A DNA stretch of 64,000 nucleotides from CAVWUA01 sp963758025 (GCA_963758025.1 CAVWUA010000006.1:1178001-1242000); one strand, 5' to 3'; positions 43,223-52,746 are shown, counted from the stretch's first letter. The notes: a model not told the origin generated them from the letters alone. Made by a program: numbers and translations.

Positions 43223-44162
43223 TCAGGAGGATGTCGGCCCGTCATTCTGGCTCGCCTCCGGCACGGCGACGCACAACGAACCCGGAACAATCCGCACGGA
43301 AATCGGCGTCTCGCCGATGATCTCACCGTCCGCCTGGACCGGCAGCGGCTTATCCACCTCAATGGTCACGCTCCGCTGGGCGATAAGATAACGCACGTGG
43401 GGGCTCTGCCGCTGCTGGCCCCGGACGACATGCCAGCTCAATTTCAGATAATCGAGCGCGGTTCGCGCGCGGATCATGCAGACCTGGACGCGGCCGTCGT
43501 TCACCTTGATGTTCGGTCCCCAACGGAACGGCGGCTGACCCAGGGTGCCGCTGTTGGCCAGCAGGACCTCCGAGGCGCCGGCGATGCTTGTGACCATCGA
43601 CCTTCAGGCGAAAGAGCCGCGGCTGGAACCCGATCAGCCGGACGAACCCCGTCCAGAGATACGCCACCCGGCCAAACCGCCGCTTCGCCTCGCGCTTGGT
43701 GTCGCGGATCATCAAGGCGTCGATACCGATCCCGATCTGGGTGAAGAAGTGCCGTTCGGCCGCCCGCATCGCATCAATGCGCAGGATGGCGTGCGGGCCG
43801 GAGAGCAAGGCACACGACTCCTCCAGTCCGAGCGGAATGCCCACCTCGCGCGCCAGGACGTTGGCCGTGCCCAGCGGGATGATCCCCAGCGGCACGTCGG
43901 AGCCGACCAGTCCGTCGGCGACGGCCGAGACGGTCCCGTCCCCACCGGCGGCGACCACCATCCCACAGCCCTGCCGCACGGCCTCCCGCGCCAGCTCGGC
44001 CAGGTTGTCATGCCCGGTCGTCACATGAACAGAACACGACCCATCGGCGCAGTTGAAATGTCGCTCCAGAGCCTCGTGCACCTGCTCCGCCGTGCAGTTG
44101 CCGGCCACGGGGTTGAGGATCACGAACTGGCGGGAGGTCTGGATACCCGTCGCGCTGGCCAT
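43223..44162 (-). CDS. Diacylglycerol/sphingosine kinase-like lipid kinase (one frame break)
   Basis: About 312 residues. The catalytic DAGK domain is clear: QFVILNPVAGNCTAEQVHEA, GMVVAAGGDGTVSAVADGLV (GGDGT motif), PLGIIPLGTANVLAREVGIP and HFFTQIGIGIDALM. One extra base near 43590 splits the frame; joining gives KVD-VTSIAGASEVLLANSG and a normal C-terminal domain (VQADGEIIGETPISVRIVPG). The ATG has AGGAGG five bases upstream. It likely phosphorylates a lipid such as diacylglycerol; substrate not certain. Same strand as the glycosyltransferase upstream. Confidence 0.88.
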
Positions 44163-44269
44163 TGCGGCCTCCTGTTTTACGGCTCGCGCATCGAACGGCG
44201 GAATAGATCGGGCCGTTTCTCAAGCAATTCCGATGCCCTTGCCAGTTCCGAACGCTCCACCGGAACATT

Positions 44270-45442
44270 TTATCGCGAGCGGAGCGCCTCCCGAAGCAGG
44301 TCGTTCGAGCGGTCCCAGCGGAACATCTCGGCCCGGGAGCGTCCCAGCGCGACCCGGCGGGTCCGCTCCTCTTGACATTCGAGCAGTTCCGCCAGGGTGG
44401 CCGCAAGGGCCTCCTCGTCCTCGGGATCGAAATACCAGCCCGCTTCGCCGCCGACCTCGGGGAGGGCCGTCGAATTCGCCAGGGCGACCGGGCAATCCTG
44501 GGCCATCGCCTCGACGGCCGGGATGCCGAAGCTCTCACAGGTGGAGGGGAAGACCAGGGCCGTCGCCTCGGCGTAGGAAGCCCGCAGCACCTTCCCCTGA
44601 CGATACCCCGGCAAGACGATCCGCGCCTTCGGCCCCGCCGCGACGATCGTCTCGTGAAGGCGGCGGGTCTCCTCGTCGGAGCCTTCCCCCATCAACACCA
44701 GGGCCAGCTCCCCCCCGGCCACCGCGGGCAGCCGCCCCACGGCGCGGACCAGGCGCACGAGGTTCTTCCTCGGCTGGAAGTTCGCCACCGAGAGCAGGTA
44801 CGGCATGCCCGCCGGCACGCCCAGATCGTCGCGAATTGCCCGGCGCTCCGCGTCGCCCGCCGGCTCAAAGAACAGGTCCTCCGCGCCGTTGGGCACGTAG
44901 GCCACGCGGTCCCGGCACTCGGGGAAGGCGTCGAGAAGCTGCCCGGTGTTGAACTGCGAGACGGAGAGGATCAGGTCGGCCCGCTCAAACGCCAGCTTCA
45001 GCCGCTCGCGGCGTCTCGGCGGGTGGAAGCGGAGATCCTGAAGGATGTCGTGGCTGGTCACGGCCCGCCGGGCGCGACGGGTCGGCACGAAGTATTCCGC
45101 CGGGCAATAGGCCCAGTCGATCGCACCGGTCCAGAGTTCCAGAGGAGGCCAGGGGACCAGCCGCCAGAACCGCAGCGCGTTCCTCGTGCTCAGGGGCAAC
45201 TCCCGGCGCGGGAGGTCTTCGAGCGATTCCCAGAACGCCAGGCCATCCGGTTCGTGAATCCGCCCCGAGACGAGCGAGAGCCGGACCTCCTCGGGACGCC
45301 TTGCCAGCCGCTCCAGTTGCGCCAGGGCATGCCGGGTCACGCCCGTCGGTCCCCGACAGGCATCCATGTCATAGACCAGGGCCACCCGCAGGGGCATCTC
45401 CCGCGACGCCGCACCTTGCCTCGGGGAAACCGTCTCGTGCAT
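44270..45442 (-). CDS. GT4-type glycosyltransferase
   Basis: 390 residues with a GT-B fold pattern. The N-terminal half holds RVALVYDMDACRGPTGVTRH and a sugar-acceptor part (AVTSHDILQDLRFHPPRRRE, ADLILSVSQFNTGQLLDAFP). The C-terminal half has YLLSVANFQPRKNLVRLVRA, the E-x7-E block VFPSTCESFGIPAVEAMAQD, and ALPEVGGEAGWYFDPEDEEA. It transfers an activated sugar to an unknown acceptor. The start codon is nine bases after the zinc-ribbon gene's stop codon, so the two are probably coupled. Confidence 0.92.
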   Translation of the reverse strand: MHETVSPRQGAASREMPLRVALVYDMDACRGPTGVTRHALAQLERLARRPEEVRLSLVSGRIHEPDGLAFWESLEDLPRRELPLSTRNALRFWRLVPWPPLELWTGAIDWAYCPAEYFVPTRRARRAVTSHDILQDLRFHPPRRRERLKLAFERADLILSVSQFNTGQLLDAFPECRDRVAYVPNGAEDLFFEPAGDAERRAIRDDLGVPAGMPYLLSVANFQPRKNLVRLVRAVGRLPAVAGGELALVLMGEGSDEETRRLHETIVAAGPKARIVLPGYRQGKVLRASYAEATALVFPSTCESFGIPAVEAMAQDCPVALANSTALPEVGGEAGWYFDPEDEEALAATLAELLECQEERTRRVALGRSRAEMFRWDRSNDLLREALRSR

Positions 45443-45450
45443 CGATTCGC

Positions 45451-45696
45451 CTAGAAGAAGTCGATAATCCACCACAACGCCACGATCAGGCCGAGGACCA
45501 CACCGAGTACGACCCACCAGGGCTGCCGCCGAGGCGCGTCCACCGACGAGATGTACTGACCGCACGAGGGGCAACGCTCCGCGTCCTCGTACAGCGGCTC
45601 CCGGCAGTACGGACAGGGGATCGTCTCCTCGTCGTCGATCTCGTCGAAGTCCGGGTACTCCGCATCCTCCAGGTCGTCGTCGGCAAAGTGTTCCAC
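45451..45696 (-). CDS. Small zinc-ribbon membrane protein
   Basis: 81 residues. An acidic N-terminus (FADDDLEDAEYPDFDEIDDE) precedes a rubredoxin-like zinc ribbon with two pairs (CPYCREPLYEDAERCPSCGQ) and a single C-terminal membrane helix (WWVVLGVVLGLIVALWWIID). I chose the GTG at 45696 because GAGGGA sits seven bases upstream; the open frame continues upstream through the likely rpsL promoter on the other strand. Function unknown; it heads a unit with the glycosyltransferase. Confidence 0.8.
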   Translation of the reverse strand: MEHFADDDLEDAEYPDFDEIDDEETIPCPYCREPLYEDAERCPSCGQYISSVDAPRRQPWWVVLGVVLGLIVALWWIIDFF

Positions 45697-45823
45697 CGTT
45701 CCGTCCCTCAGGCCCCTTGCTCCATCCGTCCGCGTCGCGCTCGTAAGAGTAGAAGGGTAGGGCAGGGGAGATCGGGCCGTCAACCACCGGACCCCCGAAC
45801 CGTCAAACTCCGCGATGCTCGGC

Positions 45824-45851
45824 TTGACAGAGAAAATCGGCACGGTACACT
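45824..45851 (+). promoter_or_regulatory. Promoter of rpsL-rpsG
   Basis: TTGACA is followed after 16 bases by TACACT, about 140 bases before the rpsL start. The -35 box sits in the longer word GGCTTGACA, which recurs near 12.1 kb, and a near copy (GGCTTGACC) precedes rpsJ. Good agreement with sigma-70 promoters. Confidence 0.75.
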
Positions 45852-45990
45852 ACATGCTTCGGCACGCTCGCCGTGATCCGGCCGCGCGCCTCGATCATTC
45901 ATTGGGATGGATCGATCAAACGAACCCGACGCGCCAAGGAACGCCAGGAGTCCCTCCCGGCCTCGGGACGGGACCTACACGGAACGACTC

Positions 45991-46392
<402 letters not shown>

Positions 46393-46492
46393 TCCTGGAT
46401 TTCTTTTCCCCATATTTCAAATAACGGATTTCAGATCTGAAGTCTCACATTTGAGATTCGCCATCTGGGATCTCTTCAGGACCGACGCCACC

Positions 46493-46966
46493 ATGGCCCG
46501 TAAGTTCACCGCCAGCAAATCTCAGCTCAAGCCCGATCCCCGCTTCGGCTCGAAGCTGGTCAGCAAGTTCATCAACTGCCTGATGCACGACGGCAAGAAG
46601 TCGGTCGCCCAGCGCGTCTTCTACGATGCGATGGAGCTGATCGAGAAGAGGGTGCCGAACGAGAACCCGCTCGACGTCTTCACCCGCGCCGTCGAGAACG
46701 TGATGCCGATGATCGAGGTCCGCTCCAAGCGGGTCGGCGGTGCCACATATCAGGTGCCGATGCAGGTGCGCAAGAACCGGCAGCAGACCCTCTCGATCCG
46801 CTGGATTCTCGGTTCGGCCCGCGAAAAGAAGGGCCGCCCGATGCACATCAAGCTGGCCGACGAGTTGATTGCCGCGTACAACCGCGAAGGGGCGTCGATC
46901 TCCAAGCGCGAGAACGTCCACCGCATGGCCGACGCCAACAAGGCGTTCGCCCACTTCGCCTGGTAA
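46493..46966 (+). CDS. rpsG: 30S ribosomal protein S7
   Basis: S7 nucleates assembly of the 30S head. The 157-residue product has the expected MARKFTASKSQLKPDPRFGS, LVSKFINCLMHDGKKSVAQR, PMIEVRSKRVGGATYQVPMQ, and the ending SKRENVHRMADANKAFAHFA. Intact frame. It is followed by a strong terminator and the opposite-strand hemH instead of fusA. Confidence 0.98.
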   Translation: MARKFTASKSQLKPDPRFGSKLVSKFINCLMHDGKKSVAQRVFYDAMELIEKRVPNENPLDVFTRAVENVMPMIEVRSKRVGGATYQVPMQVRKNRQQTLSIRWILGSAREKKGRPMHIKLADELIAAYNREGASISKRENVHRMADANKAFAHFAW

Positions 46967-47008
46967 TAAGTGAAACAACGACGCTTCCGGCAGATCGACC
47001 GAATCAAT

Positions 47009-47052
47009 AACGGAGACGGACGCCATGTCGATTGGCGTCCGTCTCCGTTTTT
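47009..47052 (+). terminator. Rho-independent terminator after rpsG
   Basis: A perfect 17-base stem, arms AACGGAGACGGACGCCA and TGGCGTCCGTCTCCGTT, with a seven-base loop, runs directly into TTTT. It ends the rpsL-rpsG transcript 43 bases after the rpsG stop. On the minus strand the same stem, with a weaker T tract, could also stop hemH transcription. Confidence 0.93.
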
Positions 47053-47079
47053 GATCCCGGCTTTGCCTGCGTTCCTCTC

Positions 47080-48150
47080 TCAAGGCCGTCCCGGACGGGC
47101 CGGCGCGGGGCAGCAATCGACCGGGCAGACGTCGTGGCTCGGGCCGTACTGGCCGATCGCCCGCCGCGTGTCGATCCGGCCCAGCCGCTCCTCGATCAGC
47201 TCGCGGAGCATCGCGACGAACTTCGGGTGCACCCCGACGGTGGCCGAACGCACCATCGTCATCCCCAGCGCCTCGGCCTTGAGGCGGGCTTCCTCGTCGA
47301 GGTCGTAGAGTACTTCCAGATGGTCCGACAGGAAGCCGACGGGGTGGATCACCACGTCACCAACTCCCTGCGCCTTCAGTGCGTCGAGGTGATCGAGGAT
47401 ATCCGGCTCCAGCCAGGGGTCCTGGGGCCGTCCGCTCCGGCTCTGATAGACGAGCCGCCAGCGCTCGGAACCGACCCCCAGCGCTTCGGCGACCAGCCGG
47501 CACGTCTCGGTCAGTTGCCGCTCGTAGTCGCAGGCGCGGGCCATCGACTCCGGGATGCTGTGCGCGGTGAAGGCGAGATGAATCGATCGCCGCCGGTCTT
47601 CGGGGAACGATTCCAGGGCCTCGCGCACGCGGTCGGCATTGGCGGCGATGAAGTCAGGGTGATTGTAAAAGACCCGCAACTTGTCCACTTTCGGGGCATC
47701 GGGGCCGACAGCCTCCTGAGCATAACCGATGTTCTCTCGGTACTGCCGGCAGCTTGAATAGGAGCTGTAGGCCGCCAGCACGAGGCCGATCGCATGCCGG
47801 ACGCCCGCGGCGGCCATCTCCCGCATTGTGTCGGGGAGAAGGGGGTGCCAGTTGCGATTGCCCCAGTAAATCGGCAGGTCGATCCCATGCCGCTGCAGCT
47901 CGGGACGAAGCGCGGCGATAAGCTCCCGGACCTGGGCATTGATCGGGCTGACGCCGCCGAAGTGGTCATAATGTTCCGCCACCTCCAGCAAACGCTCGCG
48001 GGGGATGTTGCGGCCCTTCGTGACGTTTTCCAGGAACGGCAGGACATCCTCGCGACACTCCGGACCGCCGAAGCCGACGATCAGGATCGCGTCGTGGCGA
48101 GGCTCAAGGTCGCCACTCGGTTTCATCTCATCAATAAGGTCGGTTTGCAT
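47080..48150 (-). CDS. hemH: Ferrochelatase
   Basis: Ferrochelatase inserts iron into a porphyrin in the last or penultimate step of heme synthesis. The 356-residue protein has GFGGPECREDVLPFLENVTK, GVSPINAQVRELIAALRPEL, the catalytic-histidine segment LAFTAHSIPESMARACDYER, and the metal-binding Glu in PVGFLSDHLEVLYDLDEEA. The C-terminus ends in a Cys-rich DVCPVDCCP, which may be part of a 2Fe-2S site as in several bacterial enzymes. It lies on the opposite strand inside the str region, between rpsG and fusA. Confidence 0.95.
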   Translation of the reverse strand: MQTDLIDEMKPSGDLEPRHDAILIVGFGGPECREDVLPFLENVTKGRNIPRERLLEVAEHYDHFGGVSPINAQVRELIAALRPELQRHGIDLPIYWGNRNWHPLLPDTMREMAAAGVRHAIGLVLAAYSSYSSCRQYRENIGYAQEAVGPDAPKVDKLRVFYNHPDFIAANADRVREALESFPEDRRRSIHLAFTAHSIPESMARACDYERQLTETCRLVAEALGVGSERWRLVYQSRSGRPQDPWLEPDILDHLDALKAQGVGDVVIHPVGFLSDHLEVLYDLDEEARLKAEALGMTMVRSATVGVHPKFVAMLRELIEERLGRIDTRRAIGQYGPSHDVCPVDCCPAPARPGRP

Positions 48151-48379
48151 GAAATGCGGCGCGGTCGCCCCCCGTTCCGTGGTCTGCCTTTCGGTCGTAT
48201 TTATGTTCTAGTCGTCGCGGGAGAAACCGCAAGCCCCCGCCCCGGATCGGGACGGAACCCGGCGACTCGCGCTGTGCAATGGCTCGCGCGGCGATACACT
48301 GGAAAAGAACGCCGAAATCCCGCCGACGAATGGCCCCCCTTTTGGCCTTTGCCCCCAACGAACGACCTGGATCGAACCC

Positions 48380-50494
48380 ATGGACAGCGACCCATTATCC
48401 CTGATTCGCAATATCGGTATCGTCGCGCACATCGACGCCGGCAAGACCACGACCACCGAGCGCGTGCTCTACTACACCGGCGAAATCCACCGCATGGGGG
48501 ACGTCGATAAGGGGAACACCACCACCGACTACGACGCCGAGGAGCGCGAGCGGGGCATCACCATCTTCGCGGCGGCAATCACCTGCCACTGGAAAGACCG
48601 GCAGGGAACCCCGATCACGATCAACATCATCGACACCCCCGGCCACGTCGATTTCACGGCCGAGGTCGAGCGCTCCCTCCGCGTCCTCGATGGCACCGTC
48701 GTCATCTTCTCGGCCGTCGAAGGGGTCGAGGCCCAGAGCGAAACCGTCTGGCGGCAGGCGACCAAGTACCACGTCCCGCGCATCTGCTTCATCAACAAGA
48801 TGGACCGCATCGGCGCCGAGTTCGATCGCGTCTATGACGAGATCCAGGACCGGCTCGAAAGCCACCCGATTCCCGTCCAGTACCCCATCGGCGCTGGCCC
48901 CGAAGGGACGATGGGGGAGTTCAAAGGGCTGATCGACCTGATCGAGATGAAGGCCCTGTACTACCAGACCGAAGACCTCGGCTCCACCATCACCGAGGCC
49001 GAGATCCCCGAGGAGATCCGCCCCGTGGCGGACCTCTGGCGCGAGCGGATGCTCGACGCCCTCAGCGAGTTCGACGAACAATTCGCCGAAGACTACATGG
49101 CCCACCTCGAAGGGGCCGAACTGACCGCCGAGCAGATCCACGACGCCCTGCGCCGGGCGACCCTCACTGGCCGGGCGCAGCCGGTCCTCTGCGGATCCAG
49201 CTTCAAATACGTCGGCGTTCAGCGGCTGCTCGACGCCGTCGCCGCCTACCTGCCCAGCCCGCTGGACAAGCCGCCGATCGTCGGCCACCATCCCAAGAAA
49301 GGGACCGAGATCGAGCGCAAGGCCGAGCCCAACGGCCCGTTCTGCGGTCTGGTCTTCAAGATCACCAACGATGCCCACGGTGACCTCTCGTTCGTGCGGA
49401 TCTACTCCGGCACACTCAAGGCCGGCACCCGAGTCTATAACGCCGGGCGAGACAAGAAGGAAAACTGCTCGCGGCTCTACCACATCCGCGCGGATAACCG
49501 CGAGATGCTCGAAGAGGCCCATGCCGGGGATATCGTCGGCATCGTCGGCCTGAAGGAATCGGCCACGGGGGATACCCTCTGCGACGCCAGCCACCCGATC
49601 CTGCTGGAGCGGATCGAGTTCCCCGAGACGGTCATCAGCATGTCGATCGAGCCGGTCAGCTCGGCCGACAAGGGGAAACTCGCCAACACCCTGGCCTCCC
49701 TCGCCCGCGAGGACCCGACGTTCGCCTACAAGGTGAACGAGGAAACCGGCCAGACGATCATCTCCGGCATGGGCGAATTGCACCTCGAAATCCTCAAGAA
49801 GCGGATGACCCGCGACTTCAACCTGAAGGTCCACGTCGGCCGCCCCCGCGTCAGCTACCGCGAGACGATCAAGAAGGCCGTCAAGAAGGTCCAGGGGACC
49901 TGCATTCGCCAGACCGGCGGCACGGGACTCTACGCGAAGGTCACCATCGACCTCGACCCCCGAAACCCAGCCCAAGGGGGAGGCCCCGGTCAAGTTCGTC
50001 AATGCCATGAAAGGGGGCGTGATCCCCTCGGAGTACGTCCCGGCGATCGAACAGAGCATCCGGGAATCGGCCAAGTCGGGCGGCCGGACCGGCTTCCCCC
50101 TGGTGGACCTCAAGGTCACGCTCGTCGATGGCCAGTCGCACGAGGTGGACTCGAACGACCTGGCCTTCAGCTTCGCCGCCGCCGATGCCCTGGACAAGGC
50201 GATCCGGGAGGCCGGCCCCGTCCTCCTGGAACCGATCATGAAGCTGGAGGTCGTCACGCCCGAAGACTACCTGGGCAACATCACCGCCGACCTCGCCGGC
50301 CGCCGCGCCTGATCGACAAGACCTACACCCGCGGCAAGCTCATGGTCGTCGATGCCCGCGCCCCCCTGGAAAAGATGTTCGGCTACTCGACGGCCGTGCG
50401 GAGCCTCAGCCAGGGACGCGCCAGCTACACCATGGAACCGCTGGAGTACGCCCCCGCCCCCGAGAGCATGCTGGAAGTCCTCGGCGTGGACTGA
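48380..50494 (+). CDS. fusA: Elongation factor G (two frame breaks)
   Basis: EF-G drives translocation and ribosome recycling. GTPase motifs are complete: AHIDAGKTTTTERV, RERGITIFAAA, DTPGHVDFTAEVERSLR and NKMDRIGAEFD. Domains II-V follow, ending MFGYSTAVRSLSQGRASYT and MEPLEYAPAPESMLEVLGVD. The frame is broken by one extra C near 49963 (DLDP-ETQPKGEAPVKFVNAM) and one missing G near 50310 (DLAGRR-LIDKTYTRGK). With both corrected, 704 residues result. It is divergent from hemH and separated from rpsG by it. Confidence 0.95.
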   Translation: MDSDPLSLIRNIGIVAHIDAGKTTTTERVLYYTGEIHRMGDVDKGNTTTDYDAEERERGITIFAAAITCHWKDRQGTPITINIIDTPGHVDFTAEVERSLRVLDGTVVIFSAVEGVEAQSETVWRQATKYHVPRICFINKMDRIGAEFDRVYDEIQDRLESHPIPVQYPIGAGPEGTMGEFKGLIDLIEMKALYYQTEDLGSTITEAEIPEEIRPVADLWRERMLDALSEFDEQFAEDYMAHLEGAELTAEQIHDALRRATLTGRAQPVLCGSSFKYVGVQRLLDAVAAYLPSPLDKPPIVGHHPKKGTEIERKAEPNGPFCGLVFKITNDAHGDLSFVRIYSGTLKAGTRVYNAGRDKKENCSRLYHIRADNREMLEEAHAGDIVGIVGLKESATGDTLCDASHPILLERIEFPETVISMSIEPVSSADKGKLANTLASLAREDPTFAYKVNEETGQTIISGMGELHLEILKKRMTRDFNLKVHVGRPRVSYRETIKKAVKKVQGTCIRQTGGTGLYAKVTIDLDPRNPAQGGGPGQVRQCHERGRDPLGVRPGDRTEHPGIGQVGRPDRLPPGGPQGHARRWPVARGGLERPGLQLRRRRCPGQGDPGGRPRPPGTDHEAGGRHARRLPGQHHRRPRRPPRLIDKTYTRGKLMVVDARAPLEKMFGYSTAVRSLSQGRASYTMEPLEYAPAPESMLEVLGVD

Positions 50495-50567
50495 GGCCGG
50501 CACCCCAGGCAAGGGCCGAAAAGAGCGGTTTCTCCGCCAGCCCCTCGCAAAATCCTCACAAGCCGGC

Positions 50568-50596
50568 TTGACCCGCCGGCACGAGTCGAGTATCTT
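50568..50596 (+). promoter_or_regulatory. Promoter of the S10 operon
   Basis: TTGACC (within GGCTTGACC), a 17-base spacer and TATCTT lie about 50 bases before rpsJ. The -35 word matches the one before rpsL. This suggests that the S10 operon is transcribed separately from fusA. Confidence 0.65.
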
Positions 50597-50643
50597 CTTA
50601 CTTTCCCCGCGGTTGGGAGGGACAGGACATTCCCTCGCGGCGG

Positions 50644-51018
50644 ATGATGAGCCAAACGACCGAGATACTGTGGAAGGGTAAACGCGTGGCGGGCTTCAGC
50701 AACGAGCGGATACGCATCCGGATGGAAGCATACGACCATACCATCCTGGACCAGTCGGCCAAGGATATTGTTGAGACCGCCAAGCGAACCGAGGCGATCG
50801 TTCACGGACCCATCCCGCTGCCGACCCGCATTGAGCGCTACACAGTGCTGCGGAGTCCGCACATCGACAAGAAGTCGCGGGAGCAGTTCGAGATTCGCAC
50901 CCACAAGCGGTTGATCGACATTGTCCAGCCGACGAACAAGACGATCGACGCCCTGAACAAGCTCAGCTTGCCGGCGGGCGTGGACATCAAGATCAAGGCG
51001 GGTCCCTCCGGGGCCTGA
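50644..51018 (+). CDS. rpsJ: 30S ribosomal protein S10
   Basis: S10 is a 30S head protein and also the NusE antitermination factor. Core blocks: ERIRIRMEAYDHTILDQSAK, GPIPLPTRIERYTVLRSPHI and FEIRTHKRLIDIVQPTNKTI. The 124 residues exceed the usual 102-105 because of a 20-residue N-terminal stretch (MMSQTTEILWKGKRVAGFSN). Two adjacent ATGs are possible starts. Intact frame. First gene of the S10-spc cluster. Confidence 0.96.
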   Translation: MMSQTTEILWKGKRVAGFSNERIRIRMEAYDHTILDQSAKDIVETAKRTEAIVHGPIPLPTRIERYTVLRSPHIDKKSREQFEIRTHKRLIDIVQPTNKTIDALNKLSLPAGVDIKIKAGPSGA

Positions 51019-51161
51019 GCCCTTCTCCAATCGCTTTGACCGGAATTCTCTCGCCGACCTCCGGGCCTGGCGCCCGCCCGTCTCGGGCGCGGTGCCGGTT
51101 GATCCGCGTCGGCGCCGGGTGACCGGCCGCGGTGGTTCGCGGCCCGGCCCGGCACAGGCGT

Positions 51162-51187
51162 CTCCCGACCTGATGATCCCTCGGGAG
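51162..51187 (+). promoter_or_regulatory. SD-sequestering hairpin before rplC
   Basis: CTCCCGA pairs with TCGGGAG across a 12-base loop. The right arm contains the GGGAG ribosome binding site of rplC, in the word CGGGAGTGGA placed seven bases before ATG. The same arrangement precedes rplD and rplB. Confidence 0.6.
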
Positions 51188-51198
51188 TGGACGGACAC

Positions 51199-51834
51199 AT
51201 GCGCGCTGGATTGCTTGGCCGCAAAGTCGGCATGACCCAGATCTATCAAGAGGACGGAACGGCCGTGCCCGTGACGGTCGTGGAGTGCGGCCCCTGCACG
51301 GTCCTCCAGGTTCGCACCCAGGAACGCGACGGCTATGACGCCGTGCAACTGGGCTTCGTGGACAAGAAGCGAAAGAGCGCCTCGCAGGCCGAACGCGGCC
51401 ACGCCCGCAAGGTGGACGCCGAGCCGAAGCGCTACATCCGCGAGATCCGGCAAGACGGCCCCGCCGAGGGAATCGACGAGGGGCAGATCCTCACCGTCGA
51501 GCTGTTCAACGAGATCCCCAGCGTCGATGTCATCGGCACGAGCAAGGGGCGCGGCTTCACCGGCGTCGTCAAGCGGCACGGCTTCAAGGGGCTGCGGGCC
51601 ACGCACGGCGTCAAGCGGATGCACCGTCACCCCGGCTCCTCCGGCCCCAGCGCCGACCCGTCGCGGACCCGCAAAGGAATCCGCAAGCCAGGGCAGTACG
51701 GCAACGCCCGGATCACCGTGCGGAACCTGAAGGTCGTCCGCGTCGATCCCACGAACAATCTCCTGCTGGTCCGAGGCGCGGTGCCCGGCCCCAATGGCGG
51801 CTTCCTCACGATCCGCCAGACGAACAAGGTCTAA
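51199..51834 (+). CDS. rplC: 50S ribosomal protein L3
   Basis: L3 is an early 23S assembly protein near the peptidyl transferase centre. 211 residues starting MRAGLLGRKVGMTQIYQEDG. The central loop is conserved: VIGTSKGRGFTGVVKRHGFK and THGVKRMHRHPGSSGPSADP, and the C-terminus reads RNLKVVRVDPTNNLLLVRGA. I chose the ATG after the CGGGAGTGGA leader; a GTG four codons upstream lies inside that leader. Intact frame. Confidence 0.97.
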   Translation: MRAGLLGRKVGMTQIYQEDGTAVPVTVVECGPCTVLQVRTQERDGYDAVQLGFVDKKRKSASQAERGHARKVDAEPKRYIREIRQDGPAEGIDEGQILTVELFNEIPSVDVIGTSKGRGFTGVVKRHGFKGLRATHGVKRMHRHPGSSGPSADPSRTRKGIRKPGQYGNARITVRNLKVVRVDPTNNLLLVRGAVPGPNGGFLTIRQTNKV

Positions 51835-51843
51835 GGCTCCTTT

Positions 51844-51866
51844 CTCCCGGATTCCCCAGGCGGGAG
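51844..51866 (+). promoter_or_regulatory. SD-sequestering hairpin before rplD
   Basis: CTCCCG pairs with CGGGAG across an 11-base loop. The right arm is the start of CGGGAGTGGA, which holds the rplD ribosome binding site seven bases before ATG. Same word and same spacing as before rplC and rplB. Confidence 0.6.
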
Positions 51867-51877
51867 TGGATTGAATC

Positions 51878-52639
51878 ATGCTGACCATACCCATTTATAA
51901 CCGCGCCGGCGAGAAGGTGGGCGAGGAGCAGGTTGACCCGGCCCACTTCGGCGGCGAGGTCAACAAGCAACTGCTGCACGATGTCGTCGTGATGTACCAG
52001 GCGAACAAGCGCGTCGGCACGGTCAACACCCGCGGCCGCTCGGACGTCGCCGGCTCGACCAAGAAGATGTTCCGCCAGAAGGGCACGGGCAACGCCCGCG
52101 TCGGAGCGAAGCGGACGAACAAGCGAGTCGGCGGTGGCGTGGCCTTCGCCCGTCGCAACCGCGACTACAGTTACTCGATGCCGAAGAAGGCGGTCCGGCT
52201 GGCCACCCGCATGGCCATCCTGTCGAAGTTCCAGGACGGCCAGGCGCTGGTCATCCAGGATCTCGGCTCGACCGATCCGAACGCCAAGCCCCAGACCAGG
52301 CCGATCGCCCAGGCCCTGCGGGCGATTGTCCGGCCCGATCTCTCGTCCGAGGAAAACACCCCGGCCGAAGGGAACGAGACCAAGCGCGACGCCTTGCGCC
52401 GGACGCTCGACCACCGCACGATCCTGATCGGGACCCCGGAACTCGACCCGGTCCTCTACCGCAGCGCCCGCAACATCGAGGGGGTGAAGGTCGCCCCGAT
52501 CGCCGAGTTCAACGCCCTCGACGTGCTCAAGCAGCGCTACCTGGTGCTGACGCCCGAGGCTCTCGCCGCCCTGAAAGAGAAGGTCCAGGAGAAGCCGGCC
52601 CGCCGGCCGCAACCGCAACCGGCCGAGGCCAGCGCCTGA
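51878..52639 (+). CDS. rplD: 50S ribosomal protein L4
   Basis: L4 lines the exit tunnel and, in some bacteria, represses the S10 operon. The tunnel-loop region is conserved: SDVAGSTKKMFRQKGTGNAR and KRTNKRVGGGVAFARRNRDY. C-terminal RSARNIEGVKVAPIAEFNAL and LDVLKQRYLVLTPEAL fit the family. At 253 residues it is longer than the usual 205-ish, with an insertion around PDLSSEENTPAEGNETKRDA and a Pro/Gln tail. Intact frame. Preceded by the CGGGAGTGGA hairpin leader. Confidence 0.96.
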   Translation: MLTIPIYNRAGEKVGEEQVDPAHFGGEVNKQLLHDVVVMYQANKRVGTVNTRGRSDVAGSTKKMFRQKGTGNARVGAKRTNKRVGGGVAFARRNRDYSYSMPKKAVRLATRMAILSKFQDGQALVIQDLGSTDPNAKPQTRPIAQALRAIVRPDLSSEENTPAEGNETKRDALRRTLDHRTILIGTPELDPVLYRSARNIEGVKVAPIAEFNALDVLKQRYLVLTPEALAALKEKVQEKPARRPQPQPAEASA

Positions 52640-52664
52640 CCTTCACGCGCGAAACCAAAAGGAT

Positions 52665-52702
52665 AATCCCGCGGGGACCATCGAACCCTCTCGGGATTTT
52701 TA
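52665..52702 (+). terminator. Terminator-like hairpin between rplD and rplW
   Basis: AATCCCG pairs with CGGGATT, with an inner GGG/CCC pairing, followed by a five-T run (TTTTT). It lies 26 bases after the rplD stop and about 45 bases before rplW. The form is that of a rho-independent terminator or attenuator. Its position inside an operon suggests partial termination. Confidence 0.55.
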
Positions 52703-52746
52703 TTCCCCAGAACCGTACATGAGATGATCCCCGAGGCCTGATCCCC

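Noticed and set aside
48395..50257. Open frame of 620 codons on the minus strand opposite fusA
   Set aside because: Antisense of a conserved gene in GC-rich DNA; no family resemblance and no start signal.
49950..50320. Programmed ribosomal frameshifting in fusA
   Set aside because: No slippery heptamer with a downstream pseudoknot at either site, the two shifts have opposite sign, and many neighbouring genes show similar random single-base breaks.
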